Shown here: piece after piece, positions 7,367-14,521 of the stretch
Layout of the letters: the number at the start of each line of letters is the position of its first letter
Position numbering within the stretch: position 1 is the first letter of the stretch
From: DATCLA01 sp036564195
Lineage (GTDB): Bacteria; Bacillota; UBA4882; UBA8346
Reading direction: 5' to 3'
DNA length: 18,960 nt
Assembly (NCBI GenBank): GCA_036564195.1
Contig: DATCLA010000078.1
Span: 1-18,960 of the forward strand
Notes under the pieces: generated by a model
The model's input: the letters and a program-made list of their open reading frames with translations, nothing else
What the model was told of the DNA's origin: nothing
Database searches by the model: none
Made by a program: the position numbers and the translations under genes

Positions 7367-8785
7367 TTGAAAAAAACTAAAATTATCGGTACTTTGGGTC
7401 CAGCTAGTTCCGATCCTTTCGTGTTGGAAAAGATGATTAAAGCCGGTTTAAATGTCGTCAGGTTGAATTTTTCCCACGGCTCCCATGCGGAACATGCCCG
7501 CAGAATTCAGACTGTCCGGGAGGTGGCCGCTAAATTGGGGCAACCGGTCGGGATTTTGGCTGATATTCAAGGCCCAAAAATCCGAACCGGCATCTTAAAC
7601 GAAGAACCGTTGATCATGAAGGAAGGAGACCATTTTTATTTAACAGTCGACCCTGCTAAAGAAAAAACTCCTGGATATATTTATGTTGAATATCCCACAC
7701 TGATTAAAGAGGTACACCCCGGCAGTACCATCTTTTTAGCTGACGGAATGATTGAAATGAAAGTCATTACCGTTAATTCGACGGATCTTGAATGTGCAGT
7801 GGTTAACGGTGGCGAGCTGACTTCCAAAAAAGGGGTCACTCTACCCGGAGTTACGGTTAATTTGCCGGCATTGATGGCCAAAGACCGATTGGATATTGAG
7901 TTTGCCGTGCAACAGGATTTAGACTTTATCGCAATCTCTTTTGCACGTAAAGCCGAACACCTTCGCGAAATCCGTCGGTTGGTGGAAAGCTTGGGCGGTA
8001 ACCAACTATTAATCGCTAAAATTGAAAATGAGGAAGGTTTCCGTAATAGTGAGGAAATCTTAGCAGCCAGCGATGGACTGATGGTTGCCCGGGGCGATTT
8101 GGGGGCGGAGGTCCCCTTGGAAGAAATACCGCTGCTGCAGAGCCGGTTGATCCGGATTTGCAATGCAGCGGGCAAGCCGGTAATTACCGCTACGGAAATG
8201 TTGGAGTCAATGGTACGCAATCCCCGGCCGACCCGGGCGGAGATCACTGATATTGCCCATGCGATTCAGGATGGCACTGATGCGATCATGCTGTCGGCTG
8301 AAACTGCGGTGGGAAAGTACCCGGTGGCGGCAGTAGCCATTATGTCCCAGGTGGCGAAGAGGATTGAAGCTTCTTTACAGTACGGGAGGATCCTGGCCAG
8401 TAAAGAGATTGGGACTTTTCCCAACGTCGCCGATGCGATCAGTCACGCTACCTGTCAGATCGCTTTGGACTTGAAAGTGGTGGCAGTGATCAGTTCCACT
8501 CAATCCGGAAGTACGGCACGGATGGTAGCTAAATACCGGCCTCAAGCACCGATTATTGCGACAACCCCTTCGGCAAAGGTTGTGCAGCAATTGACACTGG
8601 TCTGGGGGGTTTACCCGATTATGGTCTCTCCGGCTTCCGATATTGATACCATGCTGGATACCAGCGTGGCAGCAGCCAAGCAGCATGGATTCATCAAGCA
8701 AGGAGACTTGGTGGTAATTACCGCCGGTGTTCGCACCGGAGTCCCCGGTTCAACCAATCTGCTGAAAGTTCATTACATCGATTAA
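7367..8785 (+). CDS. pyk: Pyruvate kinase
   Basis: Transfers phosphate from phosphoenolpyruvate to ADP, giving pyruvate and ATP. The product from the preferred start has 472 residues: RLNFSHG at 32-38, ADIQGPKIRTG, KIENEEG with Lys218 and Glu220, ARGDLG with Asp244, and ITATEMLESM. It ends after the allosteric C domain (TAGVRTGVPGSTNLLKV) and lacks the extra PEP-utilising domain found at the end of the Bacillus enzyme. The start chosen is TTG at 7367, 8 nt after AGGAGGG (7352-7358); an in-frame GTG at 7358 overlaps that site and is unlikely. trxA follows after 14 nt. Confidence 0.94.
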   Translation: MKKTKIIGTLGPASSDPFVLEKMIKAGLNVVRLNFSHGSHAEHARRIQTVREVAAKLGQPVGILADIQGPKIRTGILNEEPLIMKEGDHFYLTVDPAKEKTPGYIYVEYPTLIKEVHPGSTIFLADGMIEMKVITVNSTDLECAVVNGGELTSKKGVTLPGVTVNLPALMAKDRLDIEFAVQQDLDFIAISFARKAEHLREIRRLVESLGGNQLLIAKIENEEGFRNSEEILAASDGLMVARGDLGAEVPLEEIPLLQSRLIRICNAAGKPVITATEMLESMVRNPRPTRAEITDIAHAIQDGTDAIMLSAETAVGKYPVAAVAIMSQVAKRIEASLQYGRILASKEIGTFPNVADAISHATCQIALDLKVVAVISSTQSGSTARMVAKYRPQAPIIATTPSAKVVQQLTLVWGVYPIMVSPASDIDTMLDTSVAAAKQHGFIKQGDLVVITAGVRTGVPGSTNLLKVHYID

Positions 8786-8799
8786 GGAGAGTGAATAGG

Positions 8800-9126
8800 A
8801 TGTTAAATTTGGATGGCAAAACATTTACAACGGAGGTTTTAAACTCGAAGCTTCCTGTATTGGTAGACTTTTGGGCTCCCTGGTGCGGGCCGTGCCGGAT
8901 GCTTGCCCCGGTTGTAGAGGAGCTGGCTGCTGATTATGAGGGGAAAATTAAAGTGGCCAAGATCAATGTGGATGAAAACCCGGATTTGGCAGGAGAATAC
9001 GGGGTAATGAGTATACCGACCCTGTGCTTCTTCGTCAACGGGATTGTCGCCTTCCGAACTGTAGGAGTAAAATCAAAACGTGAGATTGCCGCCGAAATCG
9101 ATGCAAATTTAGGGTCAAACCTCTGA
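8800..9126 (+). CDS. trxA: Thioredoxin
   Basis: A 108-residue thioredoxin, a cytoplasmic dithiol reductant. It has the WCGPC active site (Cys29 and Cys32), the preceding FWAPW, KINVDENPDLAGEYGV and the cis-proline segment SIPT, all standard. The ATG at 8800 has AAGGAG (8784-8789) at a 10-nt distance; a GTG at 8791 in frame overlaps that site. The ribosome binding site overlaps the pyk stop (8783-8785), so it is probably the last gene of the accDA-pfkA-pyk run. A long hairpin follows. Confidence 0.93.
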   Translation: MLNLDGKTFTTEVLNSKLPVLVDFWAPWCGPCRMLAPVVEELAADYEGKIKVAKINVDENPDLAGEYGVMSIPTLCFFVNGIVAFRTVGVKSKREIAAEIDANLGSNL

Positions 9127-9155
9127 TTTAATTTTACTTGATGGTTTCGCAATTG

Positions 9156-9256
9156 AGCGAGTTTCATAATTCCTGAATTATTTATGGGAATAACCTGGTT
9201 GGTCTATCTATAATTGCAATGAGGAATTAAGGGAATTATGAAACCCGCTTTTTATT
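9156..9256 (+). terminator. Long hairpin with T-tract after trxA (probable terminator)
   Basis: Arm 9156-9173 (AGCGAGTTTCATAATTCC) pairs with 9232-9249 at 17 of 18 positions, the one mismatch being A9160 with C9245. The second arm runs into TTTTTATT. The 58-nt loop is unusually large for an intrinsic terminator. A competing small palindrome, ATAATT-CCTG-AATTAT (9167-9182), shares the first arm. The T-tract merges with the -35 box of the metK promoter. Confidence 0.55.
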
Positions 9257-9283
9257 GACAGCCGTCAGGATTTAAGAGATAGT
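9255..9283 (+). promoter_or_regulatory. Sigma-A-type promoter for metK
   Basis: A perfect TTGACA (9255-9260), a 17-nt spacer and GATAGT (9278-9283, 4 of 6). A start near 9290 would leave only about 40 nt of leader, too short for a SAM or T-box riboswitch, and none of their conserved words is present. Confidence 0.5.
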
Positions 9284-9329
9284 AGGTATTGCCAGCGGAT
9301 GGGAAAATTTAGGTGAGGAGTTGATTGCT

Positions 9330-10517
9330 TTGGGTAGAAAGCTGTTGTTTACTTCGGAATCTGTTACGGAGGGGCACCCGGATAAAATCTGCGATCAGGT
9401 TTCCGATGCCGTGTTGGATGCCATTTACACCCTTGATCCTCAAGCTCGGGTAGCCTGTGAAACTGCGGTTACTACCGGCTTGGTCTTAGTGATGGGTGAG
9501 ATTACCACCGACTGTTACGTGGATATCCCCAAAGTAGTAAGGGAAACGATCCGGGAAATCGGTTATACCCGCGGTAAATATGGATTTGACAGTGATACCT
9601 GCGCCGTAATAACTTCCATTGACGAACAGTCTCCCGATATTGCTATGGGAGTGGACAAGGCTTTGGAAGCTAAGACCGGTGAGACCACTGAGGCCGAGAT
9701 CGATAGGATCGGTGCCGGTGACCAGGGATTAGTCTTTGGCTACGCCTGTGATGAAACACCGGAGTATATGCCGATGCCAATTGCTTTAGCGCACCAATTG
9801 GCCAGAAGATTGGCTGCAGTACGTAAAGACGGAACTCTTCCCTACCTGCGCCCGGACGGTAAAAGTCAGGTAACTGTGGAGTACGTGGACAGGCGGCCGA
9901 TCCGCGTTGATACCGTACTACTTTCCAGTCAACATGATCCAGACGTCAAACATGGTCAGATTGAAGCCGACCTAATTGCGGAAGTTATCAAACCGGTTAT
10001 ACCTGCGGATTTACTTGACACTAACACCAGGTTTCTGGTTAATCCGACTGGCCGGTTTGTGATTGGCGGGCCTAACGGTGACTCTGGTTTAACCGGGAGA
10101 AAGATTATTGTCGATACCTATGGCGGAATGGCTCGTCACGGCGGTGGGGCTTTTTCCGGTAAAGATCCAACTAAAGTGGATCGTTCCGCTGCTTATGCCG
10201 CTCGGTATGCAGCGAAAAATGTGGTTGCTGCCGGACTGGCAAACCGCTGTGAGATTCAGATCGCTTATGCGATTGGTGTGGCTAAACCAGTCTCGATCGC
10301 TGTGGATACTTTTGGTACCGGTAAATTAAGTGATGATGAGATTGTCAAGATTATTAAGGCTAATTTTGACTTTCGCCCTGCCGCCATTATCCGGGATTTA
10401 GATTTACGCCGACCTATTTATAAACAGACCGCCGCCTATGGCCACTTTGGCCGGACCGATCTGGATCTCCCTTGGGAACGTTTGGATAAAGTGACTCAAT
10501 TAAAGGCAGCGCTCTAA
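9330..10517 (+). CDS. metK: S-adenosylmethionine synthetase
   Basis: Makes S-adenosylmethionine from methionine and ATP, with loss of all three phosphates. The product from the preferred start has 395 residues, the usual family length. Seen are TEGHPDK (His16, Asp18, in the ATP site), the GAGDQG signature at 128-133, TGRKIIVDTYGG and the glycine-rich GGGAFSGKD at 271-279. The start is TTG at 9330, 9 nt after GGTGAGGAG (9312-9320). An in-frame TTG at 9321 abuts that site and is less likely. It stands alone, with its own promoter and a strong terminator. Confidence 0.95.
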   Translation: MGRKLLFTSESVTEGHPDKICDQVSDAVLDAIYTLDPQARVACETAVTTGLVLVMGEITTDCYVDIPKVVRETIREIGYTRGKYGFDSDTCAVITSIDEQSPDIAMGVDKALEAKTGETTEAEIDRIGAGDQGLVFGYACDETPEYMPMPIALAHQLARRLAAVRKDGTLPYLRPDGKSQVTVEYVDRRPIRVDTVLLSSQHDPDVKHGQIEADLIAEVIKPVIPADLLDTNTRFLVNPTGRFVIGGPNGDSGLTGRKIIVDTYGGMARHGGGAFSGKDPTKVDRSAAYAARYAAKNVVAAGLANRCEIQIAYAIGVAKPVSIAVDTFGTGKLSDDEIVKIIKANFDFRPAAIIRDLDLRRPIYKQTAAYGHFGRTDLDLPWERLDKVTQLKAAL

Positions 10518-10554
10518 TTGATATCGGATCTTTATAACGGTACCGCAAATTGTC

Positions 10555-10593
10555 AAAGAACCGCGTGGGTAATTTCCCCCGGTTCTTTTTATT
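10555..10593 (+). terminator. Intrinsic terminator of metK
   Basis: AAAGAACC (10555-10562) pairs with GGTTCTTT (10581-10588), with an inner GGG/CCC, followed by TTATT. It lies 38 nt after the metK stop. Confidence 0.85.
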
Positions 10594-10723
10594 ATGCAGT
10601 GATTCCTAGATAAAAATTGCGATTTAGACTAAAGTAGTCTGGAAACTTTGCCGAAATCATAATTGATGATGGCCAGCTGCCGCATTTATTTAAGGATATT
10701 TGCCATAAAGTCTCAATTTTTCA

Positions 10724-10906
10724 ATTAGCGATAAAATTATTATGGAAACCACTGGCGTCATCAAGTCAAGTTAGGATGGCCTATTTGAAATTTCGGAATC
10801 GGCCCAAGGCGTCTATGACCGGACGTTAAGTGACCTGGACGAAGTTAACCAGGAAGTAAAGTTGGTTATTGCCAGAGTTGACAAACTGGAAATTAAGCTG
10901 TCCTAA
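10724..10906 (+). pseudogene. N-terminal remnant of a DegS-type sensor kinase
   Basis: In one frame the sequence reads ISDKIIMETTGVIKSS, a TAG stop (10772-10774), then DGLFEISESAQGVYDRTLSD, LDEVNQEVKLVIARVDKLEI, and a TAA at 10904-10906. This fits the start of the DegS sensor domain. In Bacillus subtilis the same region reads SKDEVFQIGEQSRQQYEQL and then IKQQVYEVIELGDKLE. Only about 60 of the usual 350-400 residues remain; the coiled coil, HisKA_3 dimerisation domain and ATPase domain are gone. It lies directly before a DegU-type response regulator, the position degS normally holds, which supports the call. I see no gene in 10594-10723. Confidence 0.7.
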
Positions 10907-10996
10907 GTAGGGCTAAAGTATATGTTGGGCTTTCGAGGGAGGGGATTTGGGCCAGCCATTTTGTCCAACATATTACGCTTAAGTAGAGGTGTTGAG

Positions 10997-11674
10997 ATGT
11001 CAACTATAAAAGTAATGATTGTCTATGATCATCCCGCCGATGATCATCCCTTGGCGCGCCAGGGTTTGCGACAGCTCTTAAGTTACCAGGATGAATTGGA
11101 GATTGTCGGTGAAGCTCAGCATGGCAACAAAGTAGTTTATCTGGCGTTGGCCCTCCGGCCGGATGTAGTATTACTGGATATTAATTTACCGGGGGAAAAT
11201 GGGATAGAAATTATCAGTGAGCTAAAAGCTAAATTACCGGAAGTCAATGTCCTGGTCTTTACTGCAGACAATGAACAATTACATGTTCATAAGATTATTA
11301 AAGCGGGCGCTTTGGGGTACTTACTTAAAGATGTTGACCCGGACACTCTAACTGAGGCCATTAAAACGGTGGCCCGCGGTGATGCTTATATTCAACCTTG
11401 CCTATTATCCCGACTGCTTTGCGAATTCCGGCAAATGTTTGATGATAACCTCCCGGAGCTCCCACCGGGAAAATTCGGTTTAACCCAGCGGGAGTTGGAA
11501 ATTATCAAATATATTGCCGCTGGCCAGACCAATAAAGAGATTGCCAGAAAGTTATTCATCAGTGAAAAGACAGTCAAGAATCATGTCAGTAGTATCTTGC
11601 GGAAAATGGCTCTGGAGGACCGGACCCAGGTGGCTATCTATGCCTATAAGCAAGGATTAATCGGCAAGAGATAG
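10997..11674 (+). CDS. DegU/NarL-type response regulator with duplicated beta-1 segment (orphan)
   Basis: A 225-residue two-component response regulator: receiver domain, then a LuxR-type helix-turn-helix. The likely phosphorylated residue is Asp61 (LLDINLPGENG), with Thr89 and Lys111 (YLLKD) as the conserved switch residues. The DNA-binding part contains LTQRELEIIKYIAAGQTNKE and ISEKTVKNHVSSILRKM. Oddly, strand beta-1 and the acidic pocket read IVYDHPADDHPLARQGL where relatives read IVDDHPLxRxGL: a 15-nt tandem duplication adds five residues. The ATG at 10997 has GAGGT (10986-10990) upstream; the frame stays open back to 10922 but without a better site. Its usual partner kinase gene, degS, is a remnant just upstream. 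It may still bind DNA but be signal-blind, or be decaying. Confidence 0.88.
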   Translation: MSTIKVMIVYDHPADDHPLARQGLRQLLSYQDELEIVGEAQHGNKVVYLALALRPDVVLLDINLPGENGIEIISELKAKLPEVNVLVFTADNEQLHVHKIIKAGALGYLLKDVDPDTLTEAIKTVARGDAYIQPCLLSRLLCEFRQMFDDNLPELPPGKFGLTQRELEIIKYIAAGQTNKEIARKLFISEKTVKNHVSSILRKMALEDRTQVAIYAYKQGLIGKR

Positions 11675-11749
11675 GACATTTCCAACAAAATAACCAGCGA
11701 GTTGAATGCGCAAAGCTGGTCGTGAAGCTGAAACTTAGGACGTGACTGG

Positions 11750-11788
11750 GAGCAAGACTTTATCTGCCGTAGAGTCTTGCTCTTTTTT
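11750..11788 (+). terminator. Intrinsic terminator after the response regulator
   Basis: GAGCAAGACT (11750-11759) pairs perfectly with AGTCTTGCTC (11773-11782), followed by six T. A textbook rho-independent terminator on the plus strand. Confidence 0.92.
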
Positions 11789-11844
11789 ATCAAATGCGAG
11801 CGGTGTTTATCGGTTGTTGAACGTCATAATGCAAAGGGGCGGTG

Positions 11845-12003
11845 ATGTTTAAACTGCGATTGGCTGGGAACGATTTGCGGACTTTGGTGAGAGCAATTAT
11901 CCAATTGTCGGGTGGAGCGGACCCAAAACCGGATCGGCCCGTGGCCCGAAACCCCGCTAGCCGCAAAAAAAGAGGAACATCAGCTGTTCTCAGCGAATAT
12001 TAA
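11845..12003 (+). CDS. Small hypothetical ORF (52 codons)
   Basis: An ATG at 11845 preceded by AAGGGGCGGTG opens 52 codons ending at TAA 12001-12003. It starts MFKLRLAGNDLRTLVRAIIQ, possibly an amphipathic helix, then turns proline- and arginine-rich (PKPDRPVARNPASRKKR). I recognise no family. It sits in a 441-bp gap between the terminator at 11788 and the kinase start at 12116. The base composition of 11905-11965 is richer in GC than its surroundings. It could be a real small basic protein or a chance frame. Confidence 0.25.
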   Translation: MFKLRLAGNDLRTLVRAIIQLSGGADPKPDRPVARNPASRKKRGTSAVLSEY

Positions 12004-12012
12004 TCTTAATAG

Positions 12013-12041
12013 TTTTTCTGAAATAATTTTCAAGATATAAT
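12013..12041 (+). promoter_or_regulatory. Possible promoter for the nucleoside kinase gene
   Basis: A perfect TATAAT (12036-12041) with TTTTTC (12013-12018) 17 nt upstream. The -35 box is poor (3 of 6), but the position, 75 nt before the start, is reasonable. Confidence 0.4.
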
Positions 12042-12115
12042 CCTTATTATTACGATAATTATTCCGGGTTTTATGATTGATGGTATTTCAGCAATTTACA
12101 TTGGAGGTGTCAAGC

Positions 12116-13780
12116 TTGCCGCAGCAACTTGTCTTTGAATTGCCGGACGGAGCCAGCTGTACCTATGAGGCGGGAGTGAGCCTGCAACAGATTGCCCGTG
12201 ATTTTCAGTCCAAGTATAATTCACCGATCGTCGCGGCGAAACTGGGCAATGAATTTTTAGACTTGCACTACCGGCCTAAGACCGGGGGCAAATTGACCTT
12301 GATTGACCTCAGTGATATCGACGGGATCCGAGTCTATTCCCGTAGTCTTTGTCTGGTCTTGGTCAGGGCGGCCCAAGAACTGTTTCCTCATAGTCAAGTA
12401 CGTTTGGAGCATTCCTTAAGCAAGGGTTTTTACGGCGAGGTGGAACATCCGGATAAACGGCGTTTTACTGAAAAAGAATTGCAGATGGTGGCAACTAGGA
12501 TGCGCGAAATCGTGGCTGCCGATGAACCCATTATTAAAGAAACCGTGCCCCTCACCAAAGCACTGGCCATCTTCAGCAAGCGGGGACAGTTGGATAAAGT
12601 AAGGCTGTTACAATATAAGAAGGAACCTAAAATTCATCTTTATCATTGCGGAAACTATGTCGACTATTTTTATGGCTATATGGTCCCGTCTACCGGCTAC
12701 CTTACTAAATTTGAACTAAAGTATTACTTGCCCGGTTTTATCTTACGTTTCCCGACCAAAGATGCACCGGACCGGATTCCGCCCTTTCAGGAGCAGTGTA
12801 AATTAGCCCGGATTTTTCACGAGTTTGAAAAATGGGGCCGGATTCTGGAGATTAGCGATGTCGGTTCACTTAATGAACAGATCGCCGCCGGAAAAGGAGG
12901 GCAGTTAATCCGGATCGCCGAAGCTTTGCATGAAAAGAAAATTGCCAGGATTGCCGATATGATTGCAGCGGAACGGGATCGGATCCGGGTGATCCTGATC
13001 GCCGGGCCGTCATCATCTGGTAAAACTACTTTTGCGCAACGTCTGGCGGTACAGTTGCGGGTTAATGGGCTGAAACCGGTCTCGATCTCCATTGACGACT
13101 ATTTTGTGGACCGCGAAAAAACCCCGCTGGGTCCGGATGGATTACCGGATTACGAGTGTTTGGAAGCGATTGATCTGGAACAATTTAACCAGGATTTGAA
13201 TGCGCTGATTCAGGGGTTACCGGTTAATATTCCGGTCTATAATTTTCAAAAGGGCTGCCGGGAGCCAAGGCCACATGATATCCGGATCGAAGCCAATCAA
13301 CCAATTATTATCGAAGGTATTCATGGCCTGAATGACCGGTTGACCATTAATATTCCTAGAAATAACAAGTTTAAAATCTATGTCAGTGCTTTAACCCAGT
13401 TAAACCTGGATGACCATAATCGGATTCCTACTACCGATAACCGGATTATCCGCCGGATCGTCCGGGATAATCAGTTCCGGGGCCATGATGCGGTTAAAAC
13501 TATCGGTATGTGGCCGCTGGTCCGCCGCGGAGAAGAAAATTATATCTTTCCGTTTCAAGAGCAAGCCGATGTGATGTTCAATTCCGCTTTAATCTATGAA
13601 CTGGCGATTTTAAAACGTTATGTTGAACCATTACTGACCCGGATCACGCCGGATCTGCCGGAATATACCGAAGCGAAACGGCTGCAGAAATTTCTAAGTT
13701 ACTTTCTGCCCCTTGACGACCGGGAAGTGCCGTTAAATTCCATTCTTCGGGAATTTATCGGAAGTAGTTGTTTTAAATAA
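12116..13780 (+). CDS. TGS-domain / uridine kinase-like P-loop nucleoside kinase fusion
   Basis: A 554-residue two-part protein. Residues 1 to about 65 (LVFELPDGASCTYEAGVSLQ) look like the TGS domain of threonyl-tRNA synthetase. The next 110 or so (HSLSKGFYGEVEH, FTEKELQMVATRMREIV) look like the second N-terminal synthetase domain. The C-terminal half is a phosphoribulokinase/uridine kinase-type kinase with the Walker A motif GPSSSGKT at 297-304, SIDDYFVDR, and IIEGIHGLND. The synthetase catalytic core is absent. Such fusions are widespread in clostridia and Thermotogae; the kinase probably phosphorylates a nucleoside, but the substrate cannot be read from sequence. The start is TTG at 12116, 7 nt after GGAGGT (12103-12108); the in-frame TTG at 12077 lies upstream of that site. 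Confidence 0.85.
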   Translation: MPQQLVFELPDGASCTYEAGVSLQQIARDFQSKYNSPIVAAKLGNEFLDLHYRPKTGGKLTLIDLSDIDGIRVYSRSLCLVLVRAAQELFPHSQVRLEHSLSKGFYGEVEHPDKRRFTEKELQMVATRMREIVAADEPIIKETVPLTKALAIFSKRGQLDKVRLLQYKKEPKIHLYHCGNYVDYFYGYMVPSTGYLTKFELKYYLPGFILRFPTKDAPDRIPPFQEQCKLARIFHEFEKWGRILEISDVGSLNEQIAAGKGGQLIRIAEALHEKKIARIADMIAAERDRIRVILIAGPSSSGKTTFAQRLAVQLRVNGLKPVSISIDDYFVDREKTPLGPDGLPDYECLEAIDLEQFNQDLNALIQGLPVNIPVYNFQKGCREPRPHDIRIEANQPIIIEGIHGLNDRLTINIPRNNKFKIYVSALTQLNLDDHNRIPTTDNRIIRRIVRDNQFRGHDAVKTIGMWPLVRRGEENYIFPFQEQADVMFNSALIYELAILKRYVEPLLTRITPDLPEYTEAKRLQKFLSYFLPLDDREVPLNSILREFIGSSCFK

Positions 13781-13809
13781 CGTCCCCAATTGTTTGCAGG
13801 GAAAATGAA

Positions 13810-13839
13810 TTTACTTGCAAAAGCGAAATATGTTATAAT
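13810..13839 (+). promoter_or_regulatory. Sigma-A-type promoter for the HD-scpAB run
   Basis: A perfect TATAAT (13834-13839) with TTTACT (13810-13815) 18 nt upstream, or TTACTT at 17 nt. Transcription from about 13846 gives a leader of about 137 nt that contains the hairpin at 13886-13931. Confidence 0.5.
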
Positions 13840-13885
13840 GATGGCGGGTAATCCATAATTTATGATTTTGATTCTTTCTTTTTTT

Positions 13886-13931
13886 ACCCGGGTAGCTTGC
13901 TAAAGTCGGGCAAACTTTGATTTACCCGGGT
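13886..13931 (+). repeat. Inverted repeat / leader hairpin with duplicated palindrome ACCCGGGT
   Basis: ACCCGGGTA (13886-13894) pairs with TACCCGGGT (13923-13931). Inside, AAAGT (13902-13906) pairs with ACTTT (13914-13918). Each outer arm is itself the 8-nt palindrome ACCCGGGT, so the arms can also fold or bind a dimeric protein separately. It lies between the promoter and the TTG start at 13983. The tract after it (TTCTTAA) is too poor in T for a good terminator. It may be a cis-acting leader or an operator pair. Confidence 0.5.
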
Positions 13932-13982
13932 TTCTTAACGTAATTTTCCGTTTTAAACTGTAGCGGACAAGGTGGTTATTAC

Positions 13983-14507
13983 TTGCGGTTTTCAAAGCTT
14001 TTACGAGGAATATTCAAACGGCGGTTGTCCGTTGAAGAAGAACGCCTCATCAATCAATACCTGGATGAGGCCGGAAAATTTCTCTTTTTCCAAATGAACC
14101 GGGTGGATCAGTGTCATGCGTTGTCGGTAGCCAAAACACTTTTGAAAACTGCAGGTTATCAAGACGGGATTGATCTTAAACTACTGGTTACAGCGGGGCT
14201 GTTGCATGATGTCGGCAAGGTTGAAGGTGATTTGAACTTTTGGAGTCGGATCGCCGCTGGGCTGGTACGCCGGATTAAACCGGCCTGGCGTGAGAAGTAT
14301 GGCCGGGAGGGGCAGAACAACTTTTGGTCCCGGATTTGCCATGGTTTTTATGTGGATCTGGTCCATCCCGCCCGGGGATCCTATATGGCGCAAAGCCTGG
14401 GAATTGAGAAAGGAGTTGTTGAGTTAATCCGGCATCATCACGATCCGCTGGTCCAAGGCCAGAGTAGGGAATTAGCATGGTTACAGGCAGCGGATAACAA
14501 AAATTAG
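13983..14507 (+). CDS. HD-domain putative phosphohydrolase
   Basis: A 174-residue HD-superfamily protein, a family of metal-dependent phosphohydrolases. The likely metal ligands are His45 (DQCHALSVA), His75-Asp76 (LLHDVGK) and Asp171 near the C-terminus (QAADNKN). A further cluster, HPARGSYMA and RHHHDP, is typical of the clostridial proteins with this layout. The start is TTG at 13983, 7 nt after AAGGTGG (13969-13975). It ends 14 nt before scpA and is probably transcribed with it. The substrate is unknown; nucleotide or second-messenger hydrolysis are both possible. Confidence 0.8.
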   Translation: MRFSKLLRGIFKRRLSVEEERLINQYLDEAGKFLFFQMNRVDQCHALSVAKTLLKTAGYQDGIDLKLLVTAGLLHDVGKVEGDLNFWSRIAAGLVRRIKPAWREKYGREGQNNFWSRICHGFYVDLVHPARGSYMAQSLGIEKGVVELIRHHHDPLVQGQSRELAWLQAADNKN

Positions 14508-14521
14508 AAAGAAAAATAATC

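Noticed and set aside
7681..8247. 188-codon minus-strand frame inside pyk
   Set aside because: Opposite a conserved gene; serine- and isoleucine-rich shadow translation with no family resemblance.
9127..9329. SAM riboswitch or T-box before metK
   Set aside because: None of the conserved SAM-I words nor the T-box AGGGTGGnACCGCG sequence is present, and the likely promoter at 9255-9283 leaves too short a leader.
10878..10906. TTGACA at 10878-10883 as a promoter for the response regulator
   Set aside because: No acceptable -10 box 16 to 18 nt downstream (TCCTAA or similar), and the hexamer lies within the coding part of the degS remnant.
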